Shown here piece by piece: positions 10,973 to 22,173 of a stretch of DNA of 48,057 bases (its first letter is position 1; each line of letters starts with the position of its first letter). The DNA comes from Oopsacas minuta (lineage: Eukaryota > Porifera > Hexactinellida > Lyssacinosida > Leucopsacidae). Where the stretch lies: contig JAKMXF010000047.1 in the NCBI GenBank assembly GCA_024704765.1, positions 19,163 to 67,219 of the forward strand, read 5' to 3'. Position numbers and translations under genes: made by a program. The notes below the pieces were generated by a model. It searched no databases, had not been told where the DNA came from, and saw nothing but the letters and a program-made list of their open reading frames with translations.

Positions 10973-11035
10973 CTGTAGAACTCAGATAAGTCGTACTGTT
11001 TCTTATATTCCCAAAATTAGTTATCATTTATTTAT
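10973..11035. repeat. Truncated copy of pogo-type MITE
   Basis: The sequence reads CTGTAGAACTCAGATAAG, then a CGTACTGTTTCTTATATTCCC stretch. It matches the reverse complement of the right half of the MITE at 28597-28782 (CAGTAGAACTCGGATAAGACG, then TTTCTTATATCCC) but lacks the internal repeated units. No second end is visible. Confidence 0.6.
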
Positions 11036-11587
11036 CATATGCCAAATCAGGGTTCCTTGGATGGTTGCCAAGTATGTGATAGTTTGTTTCCTCCTCTCTT
11101 CGAAGTATATTCTCAAATCCGTCTACGTTCAATACCTTGTACTGGTCGCTAATATGACTTTGAATTCGAAATTGGAAATTTCCCATCCCTATATATGGCT
11201 CTATTATCATTTCGCATTATTAAGGAAGAATATGGTGAATTCTTTGGATATTTCTTTAAAATTGCTGAAACTTGGTTTGAAGGGTAATATCGTGCACATT
11301 TAGCTTGTGATAACCAATTGAAATGTTTCATCTCCAAATAATAATGACCTCACTAATTGACATTTTGTTCATGACCTCCTCGAGGATACATCTCAATTTT
11401 CAAATTATGATGTTACTTTTGTGACCATGGGGCTTGCTATGCAAAAATACTCAACTTATTTGAGTTGTATCTAAATCCTTCACTACAGTCTAAATAATCT
11501 CTCGTAATTTTGATTCAGATGATGTGGTTTTTGAATTTTTATCAGGTTGCCCCTTGAAAATGCAATAACCTTTTATGAAGTTTGCAT
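11036..11587. other. No recognisable feature
   Basis: A 125-residue plus-strand frame (10926-11303) covers the truncated MITE and overlaps minus-strand frames. It has no recognisable domain and is probably chance. Confidence 0.4.
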
Positions 11588-11709
11588 CCGAATAATTCAA
11601 TATTCGGTTCAACTGAATACTATTTGGCGAATAGTTCAATATTCGGTAACCAACCGAACACTATCGGCAGTATTCTTGCTTTAACCGATCATTATCAGTA
11701 TTCGGTTAG
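11588..11709. repeat. Cluster of ATTCGGTT motifs in both orientations
   Basis: At least five ATTCGGTT/AACCGAAT-like words in about 120 bp, including AATATTCGGTAACCAACCGAA. This is the arrangement expected of subterminal transposase-binding sites of a hAT-type element. The cluster touches the left end of the THAP element at 11710. Confidence 0.5.
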
Positions 11710-13054
11710 GCGTGACCTACGTAATATAAGGCCTGATTATTGTGCATAGAATTACCTACCATGGATTACTCAAATTGCATTTTGTAATTCACCCATAATT
11801 GTAACATGCAAAATTGACATTATCTGAATTGTTGAAATTCTGTTTTAATCACTTCTCTTATATAGGTATATATAAATTAGCTCGAGATTATGTTCCGAAG
11901 CATTTCGTTATTTAGGATTTTACAATTTTATCTTATTCTGCAATTATGTTTCATCACTGATTAGACTTGATGCCTAACACTTGCTCTGTACCTGGATGCC
12001 GGAGTAATTATTCAGGGGAGCCATATACACCAGTATTCAGATTACCCTCAAACTCTGAACTTAGAGAAAAATGGCTACGCGGTCTGCACAGGGAAGATAT
12101 TGAAGATCTAAAAAACGTATTTGTTTGTTCTAATCACTTTCGTACTGAAGATGTCATCACTGAAATGGATATGCCTCAACCTGATGGCTCATTACAAAAA
12201 ATTTCTCGGCGACGAATTCTACACAAGAACGCTATACCTTGTCTTCTTCCCAGTTGTCCCAAGTATCCTAGCTCACCATCCCCGAAGCCTGAACGTTTAG
12301 ATCGTGGGAAGATTGAGAGTAAATTGTTCTTTCAAGCCAGAACAGAGCCTTGATCTTCATAAAGCTGAGGACAGTAAGCTCGGTGTCAAATCATTAGGAT
12401 AGCTAAAATCTAAACTCGAAGAATTTGAACTACCTTCTTCTTGGGTTTAAGGTTTTCAGATGACACGTCTATTAACTTGCTAAAGCTGTCAAAAGACAAA
12501 CATATATATACCAGCATTTGTTTCAATTAATGACTCCTTAACACCTACAGGCTTCTGTCAAAACATTCAAATTCCTCACACAATACACAATCTCAGTGAT
12601 ATTCGAGAAATCGATACCATCATCAGCGAGGTTTCTGCATACACTAAGGACCCTGTTGAAAACTGTATTCGCCAAGCTACTTCTAACATTGAAAGTATAA
12701 TTTCGAAGATAGGAACTTCGAACGATATACTAGAGAAATATTCAGAATTGTACCCAGTTAAAATTTCTACTGTCCAGCTTGAGAATACACTAATTCCCAA
12801 AATCGAAGACGGTACAATGTTGTTACAATGGTGCTAGCTCTAAAATCTCATTTGATATCTTCTACCTGCTACAGCTACTTACAGTCTTTGAATTGTTTAA
12901 TATTTCCCCACCCAACAACTCTACGTAGTCCTTATGGGACTATANGCACCAATTTTGTAATATCGTGATAATATTATTGCCTATCAAATGTAATGGACTT
13001 CAAGTAATCCGTGGTTTCGAATAGTAGTAAGGACTTATATAACGAAGGTCACGC
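11710..13054 (+). mobile_element. P-element-like transposon carrying a THAP gene
   Basis: Inverted ends at 11710-11780 (GCGTGACCTACGTAATATAA at the outside, CATGGATTACTCAAATTGC inside) and 12991-13054 (its diverged reverse complement) bound 1345 bp containing a THAP-domain relic. The left end shares 27 identical bases with the end at 1052-1114, which follows a P-like transposase C-terminus. Together these indicate one family of THAP/P-type transposons in the window. I could not find an 8-bp target duplication, which may have decayed. An undetermined base sits at 12945. Confidence 0.65.
11967..12836 (+). pseudogene. THAP-domain transposase, N-terminal part
   Basis: The frame from 11967 (start probably the second ATG, MPNTCSVPGC) encodes a THAP zinc finger. 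Cysteines in CSVPGC are followed at typical distance by VFRLPS, an EKW box, and the C-x2-H pair in FVCSNHF, with an IPCLLP stretch after it. THAP domains are C2CH DNA-binding fingers found in P-element transposases and their host derivatives. The first frame stops at 12353. The protein can be followed in other frames through KSKLEEFELPSSWV and SDDTSINLL to a long open stretch at about 12487-12836 (PHTIHNLSDIREIDTIISEV and a helical region). This gives at least two frameshifts, and no catalytic region is left in the element. The domain call is firm. Confidence 0.85.
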
Positions 13055-13089
13055 ATAGTACATATTTTCAAAAAATATAGTACCATAAT

Positions 13090-13400
13090 TCCCGTCACAC
13101 TATTATGTTACAAAGCACCACTAATGTCCTGGTTAGACATTAGATGCCCCGCAAGCACTTAGAATTCGGTTAGCACCTTATGTCCGATGCCTATATATTT
13201 TCAAATGGCATCTAATATTTCAAAGAGACGAAGCTCAATTTATGTCACTTTAGCGGACTTGATTGCCAAATAGCACCATTAATGAACTGTTAGTACTTTA
13301 TGAGACCCAATAGCACAAAATATCGAGCGATAGTTCCTTAAGGTGCTAACGGGACATATTGTTACATCTATACTAGTAATGGGACCATTGTTGTAGTGCC
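13090..13400 (-). repeat. Minisatellite M20, block 1
   Basis: A degenerate array with words such as AGCACCACTAATGTCC, GTTAGCACCTTATGTCC and GCACCATTAATG, mostly in the minus orientation relative to the large block at 14950. Near its end the orientation flips (AAGGTGCTAACGGGACAT at about 13340-13357). The unit is about 20 bp. Confidence 0.7.
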
Positions 13401-14101
13401 ATCTGTCCCTCTCCTATTTTCGTTCCCCGCACTTCTGGAACTAGGGTCAATAGTCCTCCCTTTGGGTCAGATGTACCCCCAGGACTTGTGGCACTAGGGC
13501 AAGGCGTCCCTGTACCAGTTAGATTTACCCAAAATAACCTAGATATTATGTTATATTCTAATGAACACTAGTATATATTACAACCAGTCAGTGTTGAATG
13601 TTATCGTAAGTTTCAATCTAGATTTATCACGTAAATATCTATGTGGCATTTTATAACATCAACCACAACAAATATATACAGTGGCGTTTCTAGGCTTTTG
13701 ATTAGGAGTGTGCTAATTTATATGGGTTGACATTGAAATTAAAAAGATCTCGTCAGACTATATTCACTATAATAGTACTTCTCTATTAATGAAGATCAGG
13801 GAAGCACTTGATTTGATTGTTGGAACCACAAAATCCTTGATTTTAGACAACAATCTCTGTCTTAATCATTATCAATTGCTATAATTGTTATTCAAGGGGT
13901 GTGCTCGAGCACCAATTCCGCGCTCCTGGATAGTGGATGCTACTAAGTATGTACAGTTGAAACCGGTGTCATTGTGCCACAAGTCCGGGGGATTCCTTGC
14001 CCTAGTGCCAGAAGCCAGAAGGGACAGCCCACCAGGGGGGACAGCTGACCCTCTCACACCGTGTTGGTGGTAAGGTTACATTATTGTAGTAATGGGATGT
14101 A
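13401..14101. other. GC-richer composite with hAT-type terminus
   Basis: 13400-13520 and 13960-14060 share words in opposite orientation (CCTAGTGCCAGAAG, GTGCCACAAGTCC), suggesting an inverted duplication. At 13679-13694, CAGTGGCGTTTCTAGG is the classic form of a hAT terminus. A GGGGTGTGCTCGAGCACC stretch near 13896 looks like the far portion of the same small element. Frames on both strands here show no recognisable protein. Confidence 0.45.
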
Positions 14102-14940
14102 CAGGGACGTCGCCACGAGGGGGCAATGCCCCCTTGGTAAAATCCGTGCCCCGGGACAATGCGCCCCCGGTAAACCCGCACCTCAGGGCATGACCCCTTG
14201 TAAATTCGTCCCCGGGGATGCGGCTTAAATTGCTAGCTGGAAAATTTCTGCTCGCTTCGCTCGCTCTTACGCTCAATGTTATTTAATCTAACCGATAAAT
14301 TAAGGATATAGCTTGTATTGATCTACCGAACTAGGTAATATTTGTGAGTATTTATACCCTGAGCAAATGCAGTGTTTTCCCCAGGCCGTTTTGGCCTACT
14401 GGGCCGGCATCCCTTCAGTTGTTAAACAAATACAAGCACCCATTTCAATCCTGGGCCACTATACTAAAATATAGTGGGTACAGTAAAAAGTAGAATTGAG
14501 CATACAAGTCATAATATCAAGGATTATCGTACGATTTTTCCGTTCGATGCCTCCATTGATATAATAATTATTAATAACTTTTCGTTGTTTGTTTAAAGAT
14601 AACTCTATATTCCTAAAATATAACTGAGAAATTGTTTCAAGATTCAAACTTAAGTGGCAGTACAAAGGTGATTAATGTAGTAGCTATTATAGCTTATTGT
14701 TCAAGGGCTACGCCTCGTCACGACTAAAAGACCTACAGCACCCAGACCCCCATCTACAGTAATGTCGTGCATATGTGACTGGGGGGCCCCAAATATCCTC
14801 CGAGCTACACATCATTACTCGACGAAAAAAACAACTTTCTGGAGCAATTGCAGACCATACGTTATTTCTTTCAATTGTTTAACTCTTGGACCTTACCGAA
14901 TGTTTACCGCGCCCATAGGCTTTGAAATCTGCCATCTAAT
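14102..14940 (-). mobile_element. Non-autonomous hAT element, truncated inverted copy
   Basis: Begins CAGGGACGTCGCCACGAGGG and matches the reverse complement of 18982-19875 over about 800 bp. Anchors include GGGGGCAATGCCCCC, TCCGTTCGATGCC, AACTGAGAAATTG, CTATTATAGCTTATTGT, TTTCAATTGTTTAACTC and GGCTTTGAAATCTG. The similarity ends at about 14940, where minisatellite begins, so the distal end is lost. The frames in it (for example 14076-14276) are not genes. Confidence 0.8.
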
Positions 14941-14949
14941 GGCTAAATA

Positions 14950-17105
14950 GAAATTAATAGTGCTTTGAGACTTTATGGTGTTAATGGGGCTTATATGGCT
15001 CAATTTTAGCAAATATAATGTGAAATCGGATTATAAATGGAGATATAGGAACATATAGGCTAATATCGGGATATATTAAGTGCTATTGGGACATACGGGG
15101 CTAATGTGACATTAATGTTGCTATTGAGACAATTAAGGTACTATCTGGAAGTATTACTTCCGATTGAGACATCTAAAGTTCTTAGGGTACATTACTCAGG
15201 CGATGATAACATTACGGTATTAGCGAGAATTATCTGGTGCTTTGTTTGAGAAATAGAACTTGTAACCTGAAAATTACGTTGGATTGGTTCATCTTAGAAG
15301 ATATTGAGGCATATAAGGTACATCTGAACATATTAAGTACTATTGGGACACTTAAAGTACTAATGTCACATTAATGGTGCGATTGTGACATTATGGTGCT
15401 AATGGGACATAGATGATGGTGGCTCTGGGAATTATAAGGTGCCAAACGTTGTTATGAGGCATATTACATAGGGGGGACATAGTAGTACAACTAAATTGAA
15501 ATTAATGCTGCTATTAAGACACAATGGTGCTGACGGGACTTGTTCGCGCATCGTTTTGGGAGTTATAAGGTGATGTCGGGACGTATTAATTGTGAATGGT
15601 ATTTTTATCATGCTTGGGTTTGGGAAATATATTGTTCTATCAGAACATATATGTGTATTATGCTATTGTGGCATTATTGAGGTAACGAGGCACACATTGC
15701 GCTTCGTTACTTTGGAATATAAGTGCTGTTGGTACATATAAGATGTCCTTGAGAAATCTAAGGTTTTAACAATCAATAATTGTGCTATTGGGACATCTAC
15801 GGTGGTATCGATGTGCTATAGGGGAATAGTAAATGCTATTGACTCATATAAGGTGCTAATAGGAAATTTACATGTTCCAATGGAACCATGTATATTGCGC
15901 TAGCGCCTTAGATTTCAAAATTGCACCATTACTGTCCCGTTAGATCATTATTTGTTTTAATAGAATTCATATTTCCCGATATCACATTATATGTCCCAAT
16001 AGCTCCATTTGTGTCGGATAGAACCTTATATTTCAGACAAAACGACATACCCTATGAGGCCTGATAGTACCATAACTTCACAATAGCACCACCAATGTCC
16101 CGTTGGCAACTTAGATTTCCGATGACAGCTGATATGTACCAATAACACCATATATTGTATAGAAACGAAGAGCCATGTATAGGACTTATATGGTGCTATC
16201 TGGACATAATATGTGTTATTGGGACCTAAAAGATGCTAGCGGGACATTTGACGAACAAATTGGACATAGGTGTAAGGTTGTAACGGTACATTAATGGTGC
16301 AATTGTGATATCTAAGGTGCTAAGGGGACAGTGTTGGTGCTATTGTGACATTTATGGTGCATCTTGGAGTTATAAGGTGTTTATTTAGGAAATATAAGGT
16401 GCTCTAAGGACATACAATGTTTAGGTGGACAATACAGGTGCTATTGTGATAACTAAATTTCTAACGTGATTTAAATTGTCTCCCATAGGAAATATATGGA
16501 GCTATTGGAACATATTATGCAATAGGGAGATATAAGTTGCTAGCGGGACAGTATTGGTACTATTTTGACATTATGTTTCTAACGGGACTTATTTGATGCT
16601 TTGCCTTACGAGGTATATGATGCTCTCTGAAAATAGATGGAGGTATTTGAACATATTAAGTGGAAATATGTTATAAATGTTGCTAAAGTTATTATGTGAC
16701 AACTGGACATATTAGTAGTTTTTGGAAAAATTATGAGCTGACCGGACGTTTATGGTGCAATAATAACATCTAGTGTTTGCGTTATTATTCTGAATATAAT
16801 GTGCTATCGGGACATAAAAGTTCAATGCGGATATCTGATGTTCTATCGTGACATATTAAGGGGTTTTGGTACATTAAAGGTGCTAACGGGACATCAATGG
16901 TGCAAATGGAACCTATAAGGAACGAAAAGGAAATATTAAGTGCTATGGGGACATATGTGTTAGAGGGATATAATGTTTGAAATCGGGCCCTAAAAGTTTC
17001 CTGCGGGACATGAGATATTGAGTTATATATATGGTGCCAACGGGACCAGTTTGTGCTATTAGGACTTCTAAGGTGCTACAGGGACATAGCACATGCTACT
17101 ATGAG
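14950..17105 (+). repeat. Minisatellite M20, main block, mixed orientation
   Basis: About 2.1 kb of highly degenerate units near 20 bp, consensus roughly GGTGCTATTGGGACATATAA with variants GGTGCTAACGGGACAT and TTAATGGTGCAATTGTGACAT. Orientation is plus at about 14950-15890, minus at about 15895-16165 (words like TTACTGTCCCGTTAG and CACCATATAT), and plus again to 17105. Units are too diverged for a recent expansion. No coding frame is consistent with it. Confidence 0.8.
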
Positions 17106-17109
17106 TCCA

Positions 17110-18210
17110 ACAGAGAAAGTCCAAATAATTGAAATGTGATGAAAGATATACTAGATATGGTCGATACTGTTTCCTTAACAGTTGATCTATGTTCCAAATG
17201 GCAAATGCTGTGGTTTCACTGGATAGCCTACCATTTATATTAGATTGGTCCTTGCGTTCAGTGATTTTGGGATGTAAACGATTTCGGGGTCAACTCAATG
17301 CAGAAACATTACCGAACACTATGAAGAGATAATCTCATTTTATATATTTCAAGGTCAAATAGCTAACATAATTACTGATAATGCTTCAAACATGTCAAGG
17401 CATTCAAACTACCTTGATTTGCTCTAATAGCAATATATGGTTCGATCTCAGATTCTTGTGATGAGGATTATGGTGATATTGTACGACCTACATCCCAGAA
17501 CACGAACCCTGTATTATTCACACGCTTCAACTGGTCATAAAGGATGGTTTTAAAGAAGCAGAGATAGTGAATAATATACCTATAAAGGCAACAAATATTG
17601 TGTCATATGTTCGTATAATCTTAAAAGAGGAAAATAGAATACAAGCGAGAGTTGTTAAAAGGTGGAATATTGAATTAATGAACGAACAGGCTTTACTAAA
17701 TAATCTAAAGCAAAGCTAGAAATGTTGGTTTGTCAACAGCTAAGCGTCTATGACTATGAGCGTAGCTAACTCTCAGATCTAGTAGAAAATACTAACACCA
17801 TTTTAGGAAGCTACAGATTTAACACAGCGGAAAGTTCAATCTCTGTTTGTTTCGTTATACCATGCATCCGGGGAACTCGACATTGCTTGAAACACTGAGA
17901 TCAAAACATAAGTCTTATAAGTTGAAGCACTGCAGAATTCTCAAGATGACGGTATGGGAATCTACAAGGAATGCGAAAATATATTTCGCATACCATTCTT
18001 GATCCAAGATTCAAATTGAATTGGTGTACTGGAAGTGAATCAGCTAGAATTGGATCTACTTTCAAAAAGAATGTTTCCAACATGACAGGAATAGAAGATA
18101 TTCATAATTTAGACACAAATCGAAGGTGCACCTGAACCGCCATCAGGAAGTGCAGGTTCCTGAGTTTATATTAGACCAGCTTGCCTTCTCATTAACCAAT
18201 GATAGTTTCA
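17110..18210 (+). pseudogene. hAT transposase relic (ZBED4-like)
   Basis: Plus-strand translation in shifting frames gives hAT transposase landmarks in order: DTVSLTVDLCSKWQ (the usual T-x-D-x-W region), LGCKRFRG, ENITEHYEEI, ANIITDNASNM, IIHTLQLVIKDGF, RVVKRWNIEL and ILDPRFKLNWC. These correspond to the catalytic core and the alpha-helical part of the hAT fold. Stops and frameshifts are frequent. It is sandwiched between the minisatellite and hAT-type MITE remains and flanked further out by two inverted copies of one non-autonomous hAT element. Whether those ends ever belonged to this transposase is unknown. Confidence 0.75.
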
Positions 18211-18981
18211 TGAGCATGGGCGTCGATCCCGTGGGGTAAGAGAGCTTTCGCGCCACTCCTCTAATATACATTAGAGGGGGCTAGAGTATCATTTCGGCCC
18301 CCAATAATAGGGAATGTTTTTTCCAGTTCCTACCATATTGTAATACAAAGTACAACTTGCTAGAAAGTGGAATTATATGTTATGATGTTAGATAGTGATA
18401 TGTGTAAAATTTCAGTCTATACATTAATGGACGTGGGAGGGGGGCATTTGCCCTGGTACACACCGCCCCCTTCCTATTTTTGACCTCCAGTATATTATTC
18501 ATATGGAAATCTAAAATTGTTTAGTTAGTGTTTGTGAGGGATATGGAAAAAATGATGTTAACAAATATGAAAGTTAAATAATTAATTGGATACTATAATC
18601 CGCCTTTGTTTTCTGTTCCATTTTTCAATAATCTCATTTAACTCATCTTTCGATAGTTTTCGATAGTAATTTCATACTTAATCATATTCATTTGTGAGAA
18701 ACTTCGTTTTGATGAGGCAGTAGCTACAGGAATTGATAGGCAGATATCCGCCATGATTTTCAAATTCGGAAACAGATCTATATGCATGGTGTCAATCCTT
18801 TAGCTGTGATTTCACATCCACTTTATGGCTTTGAGATATGTATCTCCTGAATGTCTTTCATTCAGGAAGAATATCAGCTGAAATCTAACCTCTTTTAGTA
18901 AACTCTTCCCCTAACAATAATTTGGCTGAAAGATCTCTCCATTATTGGTTCAAGATAGTACCAGTATATTTACCCCATAAG
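18211..18981. other. Small G-rich element remains, otherwise featureless
   Basis: Around 18219-18300 (ATGGGCGTCGATCCCGTGGG, then AGAGGGGGCTAGAG) and 18430-18490 (GGACGTGGGAGGGGGGCATT, then CACCGCCCCC) the sequence resembles ends of hAT-type MITEs. The rest is AT-rich without genes. Confidence 0.4.
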
Positions 18982-19875
18982 TAGGGAAGTCGCTAGGATT
19001 TTTCACCTAGGGGGGAAAAGAATCACCAGGAGGGCACGAAGTTTCCAAATGCAGGACGATTGGCAAGGTGTTTCACGGATTCAACAGGAGCATGCCCAGT
19101 GGCGGATGAATAAGTTTTTAGTTGGTTAGTACCATCCAGCGGGGCAGTTTCGTCGTGTGCCTTTGATATATGGAGACACAAATTCAATCTGTTTGTCAAC
19201 AAGTTCTAGATGTTTCCTACCAGAGTGAATTTGTGCACACCAGATTTCAAAACTTATGGATGCTGTGAACATTCAGTAAGGTCCAAGAGTCAAACAATTG
19301 AAAGAAATAACGTATGGTCTGCAATTGCCCTAGAAAGTTGTTTTTTTCGTCGAGTAATGTGTAGCTCGGAGAATATTTGGGGCCCGCCAGTCACATATAC
19401 ACGACACTACTGGAGCTGGGGGTCTGGGTGCTGTAGATCTTCCAGTCGTGATGGGGCGTAGCCCTTAGACAATAAGCTATAATAGCTACTACATTAATCA
19501 CTTTTGTACTGCCACTTAAATTTGAATCTTGAAACAATTTTTCAGTTATATTTTAGGAATACATGGTGATCTTTAAACGAACAATGAGAAGTTATTGATA
19601 ATTATTATATCAATGGTGGCATCGAACGGAAAATCGATCGATAATCCTTGATGTTATAACTTGTATGGTCAATTCTACTTTTTACTGTGCCGAGACTGCA
19701 GACTATACTTAAGTGTAGTGGCCCAGTATTGAATTGGCGCCTATAATTTTTAAGAACTGAAGGGCTGCCGACCAGGTATGCCTAAACTGCCCAGGGAACG
19801 AATTTAGCAGGAGGGCTTGCCCCAGGCTGAGGGTTTACCAAGGGGGGCACTGCCTCCCCTGTGGCGACGTCCCTG
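18982..19875 (+). mobile_element. Non-autonomous hAT element with 8-bp target duplication
   Basis: An 894-bp element. The left end is TAGGGAAGTCGCTAGG, and the right end read in reverse is CAGGGACGTCGCCACAGG. It is flanked on both sides by the same octamer CCCATAAG (18974-18981 and 19876-19883), the target-duplication length of hAT transposons. No transposase is encoded. A second terminus-like CAGTGGCGGATGAATA near 19096 may be a nested insertion. A truncated copy lies inverted at 14102-14940. Confidence 0.85.
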
Positions 19876-19883
19876 CCCATAAG

Positions 19884-20481
19884 TAGATAGTCCTGGTGAT
19901 TCAAATGGTGGCATTTACTAGGATCTAAAATCCTGAATGATGACACACGTCTTGAGATCTAAATCGATTCATGATGTTGTTCTCGAAGTCATTAATAAAT
20001 AGTATAGTCACTTTACCCTGGAAGGATGTAATAGCTGCCGAGGTGACTTCGAATCCTAGCTCTCACAATTTCTTCCCTTACATACAGCAATTTAAGCACA
20101 GAATTTGCAATTGGAAACAATGCAACATCTAGAGCAGTGATTATCAACCTGGGGTCCATATAGATTTTAAGGGGTCTGTAGTGTCTTGCCGAAAATCTCG
20201 GATTTCATTTAGCATGAATGCTCATCTATGTACATTGAAGGAACATATATATTTTTAGACAAGCATTCAACATATAATTACTTTCCTCAGACAATGTTTG
20301 TATTATTGGAAGATGTTGATGGTATTAAATAAAGATTGACATATTTGAATTATTCTATTTATGCAACCTTTCAGTATGTTCTTGGAGTGTTGAACTGATT
20401 CATAGAGCTATTAGAAGTGCTATATGTTAATCAATACCATCGTTAGATTCAGATATGCTGTAGAATAATTATTAGATTCTA
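19884..20481. other. Featureless except a hAT-type terminus
   Basis: CAGTGATTATCAACCTGGGG at 20135, preceded by ATCTAGAG, looks like the start of a Charlie-type hAT non-autonomous element. No matching far end or duplicated octamer was found. The remainder is AT-rich. Confidence 0.4.
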
Positions 20482-21788
20482 CAGGGTGGCAAATAAGTTC
20501 TGGCACATAGGAAAACTATTATAATTTAACCAATATTCATTATATTGAGTTGATATTTTAGCATAAGTAGTTTGGCATTATGAGTTTTATTGTCCACAAT
20601 CTCTATTCTATGTATCTGCCTTTCTTTTTGATAACAGCCTTCAGACGCCCGGGGACTGCCCACACTGCGGTACGCAGAATCTCCTTCGGGATTTTTGCCC
20701 ATTCTCTCATCAGAGATTGCTTCAGAGTCCCAATACTGTTATGGGAGTTCGAGCAAGCTTGACTCTAAAATGGACCACACTGAGAAATCTAGAGGGTTGA
20801 GGCCTGGGCTAGACGGCGGTCATTCTACCTTTGAATAAAGCCGGGAATGTTTTACTGAAGCCATTCCTGAGTACTGTTTGCTGTAATGGGCAGGAGCAAC
20901 GTCTTGTTCGAATATGAACGGCTGGTTTTCAAACATCATCTCACCAAGATCTTTCACAATGGGCTGTAAAATGAGCTCCTTATACGTTGCAGCATTTATT
21001 TTGACCCCTACAGGGACAAAACCAGTGGTGTCCGGCCAACAGAAGATCTCCGGCCCAAACCATCAACGAGAGTGGTTTCTGGACTCTTTTAACGTACCTG
21101 TACTCATCAGGGATAGTAGAAGTGCTTTTAGATAATATTCTATCGTTTTGACGATTGAATGCTTGTTCAACGGTGAAAAGTTTTTCATCGTAGTAAAGGA
21201 CTTGATCCAGTCCCTGGGCTGCGAATCGTGTATGGAGGATTTTGCTTCATGTGAGGTTCTTTGTCTTTATTTTGTCTGAAAGGAAATGGACATTCCTTTT
21301 CTTAAACGAGGATAGCCCTAAGTCTCTCTTGATAATCGTTTGAAGAGATCCACGGGATATTTTCAGTTCTTTAGCCATTTTTCTGATCGATCGCTGAGGA
21401 TTTCGCCACACTCGACTCCGCACTACCTTTCGCATCTTTACGCTCGTGATGGAGACCGGGCGACCAGTTCTGGCTCTGTCCATCACGCCACCAGTCTCAT
21501 TGAAGCGTTTTATCGTACGGATTACGAAATTCTGACATGTCTGTAGAATTTTTAAAAGTTTCATTATTTCCTTTTGTTTTTTCCCTTTTTGAAATAATTC
21601 AACAATCGCCGACCGTTCTTTCTCCATAGCTGATAATTTGTTCCTGGTTTTCAAATAGTGTATTTTTCAATAAATATTGTATTGCGAGAGATAACAGAAT
21701 AATACAAACCAGTAACGTCAATCAATCTACATCATGAAAGATCTTGGCACGATATTAAGTTATGTGCCAGAACTTATTGGCCACTCTG
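20482..21788 (-). mobile_element. maT/Tc1-like transposon B with TA target duplication
   Basis: A 1307-bp element. The left end is CAGGGTGGCAAATAAGTTCT, and the right end read in reverse is CAGAGTGGCCAATAAGTTCT. TA flanks lie at 20480-20481 and 21789-21790. It has the same family and orientation as element A at 8240-9534, with a better preserved N-terminal coding part. Confidence 0.9.
20580..21654 (-). pseudogene. maT/Tc1-like transposase, broken
   Basis: The N-terminal 135 residues are open (21654-21247). A start-proximal EKERSAIVELFQKG helix is followed by FVIRTIKRFNETGG, the RARTGRPVS linker and KMAKELKISRGSLQTI, i.e. the paired helix-turn-helix DNA-binding region. Further downstream, in shifting frames, come SDEKLFTVEQAF, YRYVKRVQKPLS, FEQDVAPAH, and a C-terminus with LKAVIKKKGRYIE at about 20583. 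The conserved acidic residues around SDEK and QDVAPAH remain, but frameshifts break the catalytic domain. Compared with element A the DNA-binding half is clean, so this copy could still produce a truncated DNA-binding peptide if transcribed. Confidence 0.85.
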
Positions 21789-22173
21789 TAAACTAAGAAT
21801 TGTCAGTTTGCAATTTTCGTGTCATAAATATATATACTTTTTAGTAATTTAAGTATAAATACCACTCCCGTATTATGTTATATATATTTCCAAACTATTA
21901 CTCGCTGCTACAAGTGAATTCACTATAACAAAACTATCTAATAATGGTGCAATGAAGCAAATAAAGTATAATAAAGACTATCTTATGCTTGGATATATTT
22001 CTTTTGAAACTCTTCCAACAACAAAACCAATTTGTATCTAGTGGGGTGAGGATGCTGAGTAACGAGTCAATGAAACTTTCTAAACTGATCCGTGACCAAC
22101 ACACACTATGCTACGACTATTTCTAAAAACAATAGTTTCTTTATGAGAAAAAGAAGCTCCATCACTCGAACCA

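Noticed and set aside
10926-11303. 125-residue plus-strand frame
   Set aside because: It runs through a truncated MITE, overlaps two opposing frames and shows no recognisable domain.
13872-14276. GC-rich frames on both strands
   Set aside because: They fall in hAT-type non-autonomous element sequence and are matched by equally open opposite frames, with no recognisable protein.
13090-17105. CRISPR-like array
   Set aside because: Units are directly adjacent, degenerate and switch orientation, without spacers. It is a minisatellite in a eukaryotic context.
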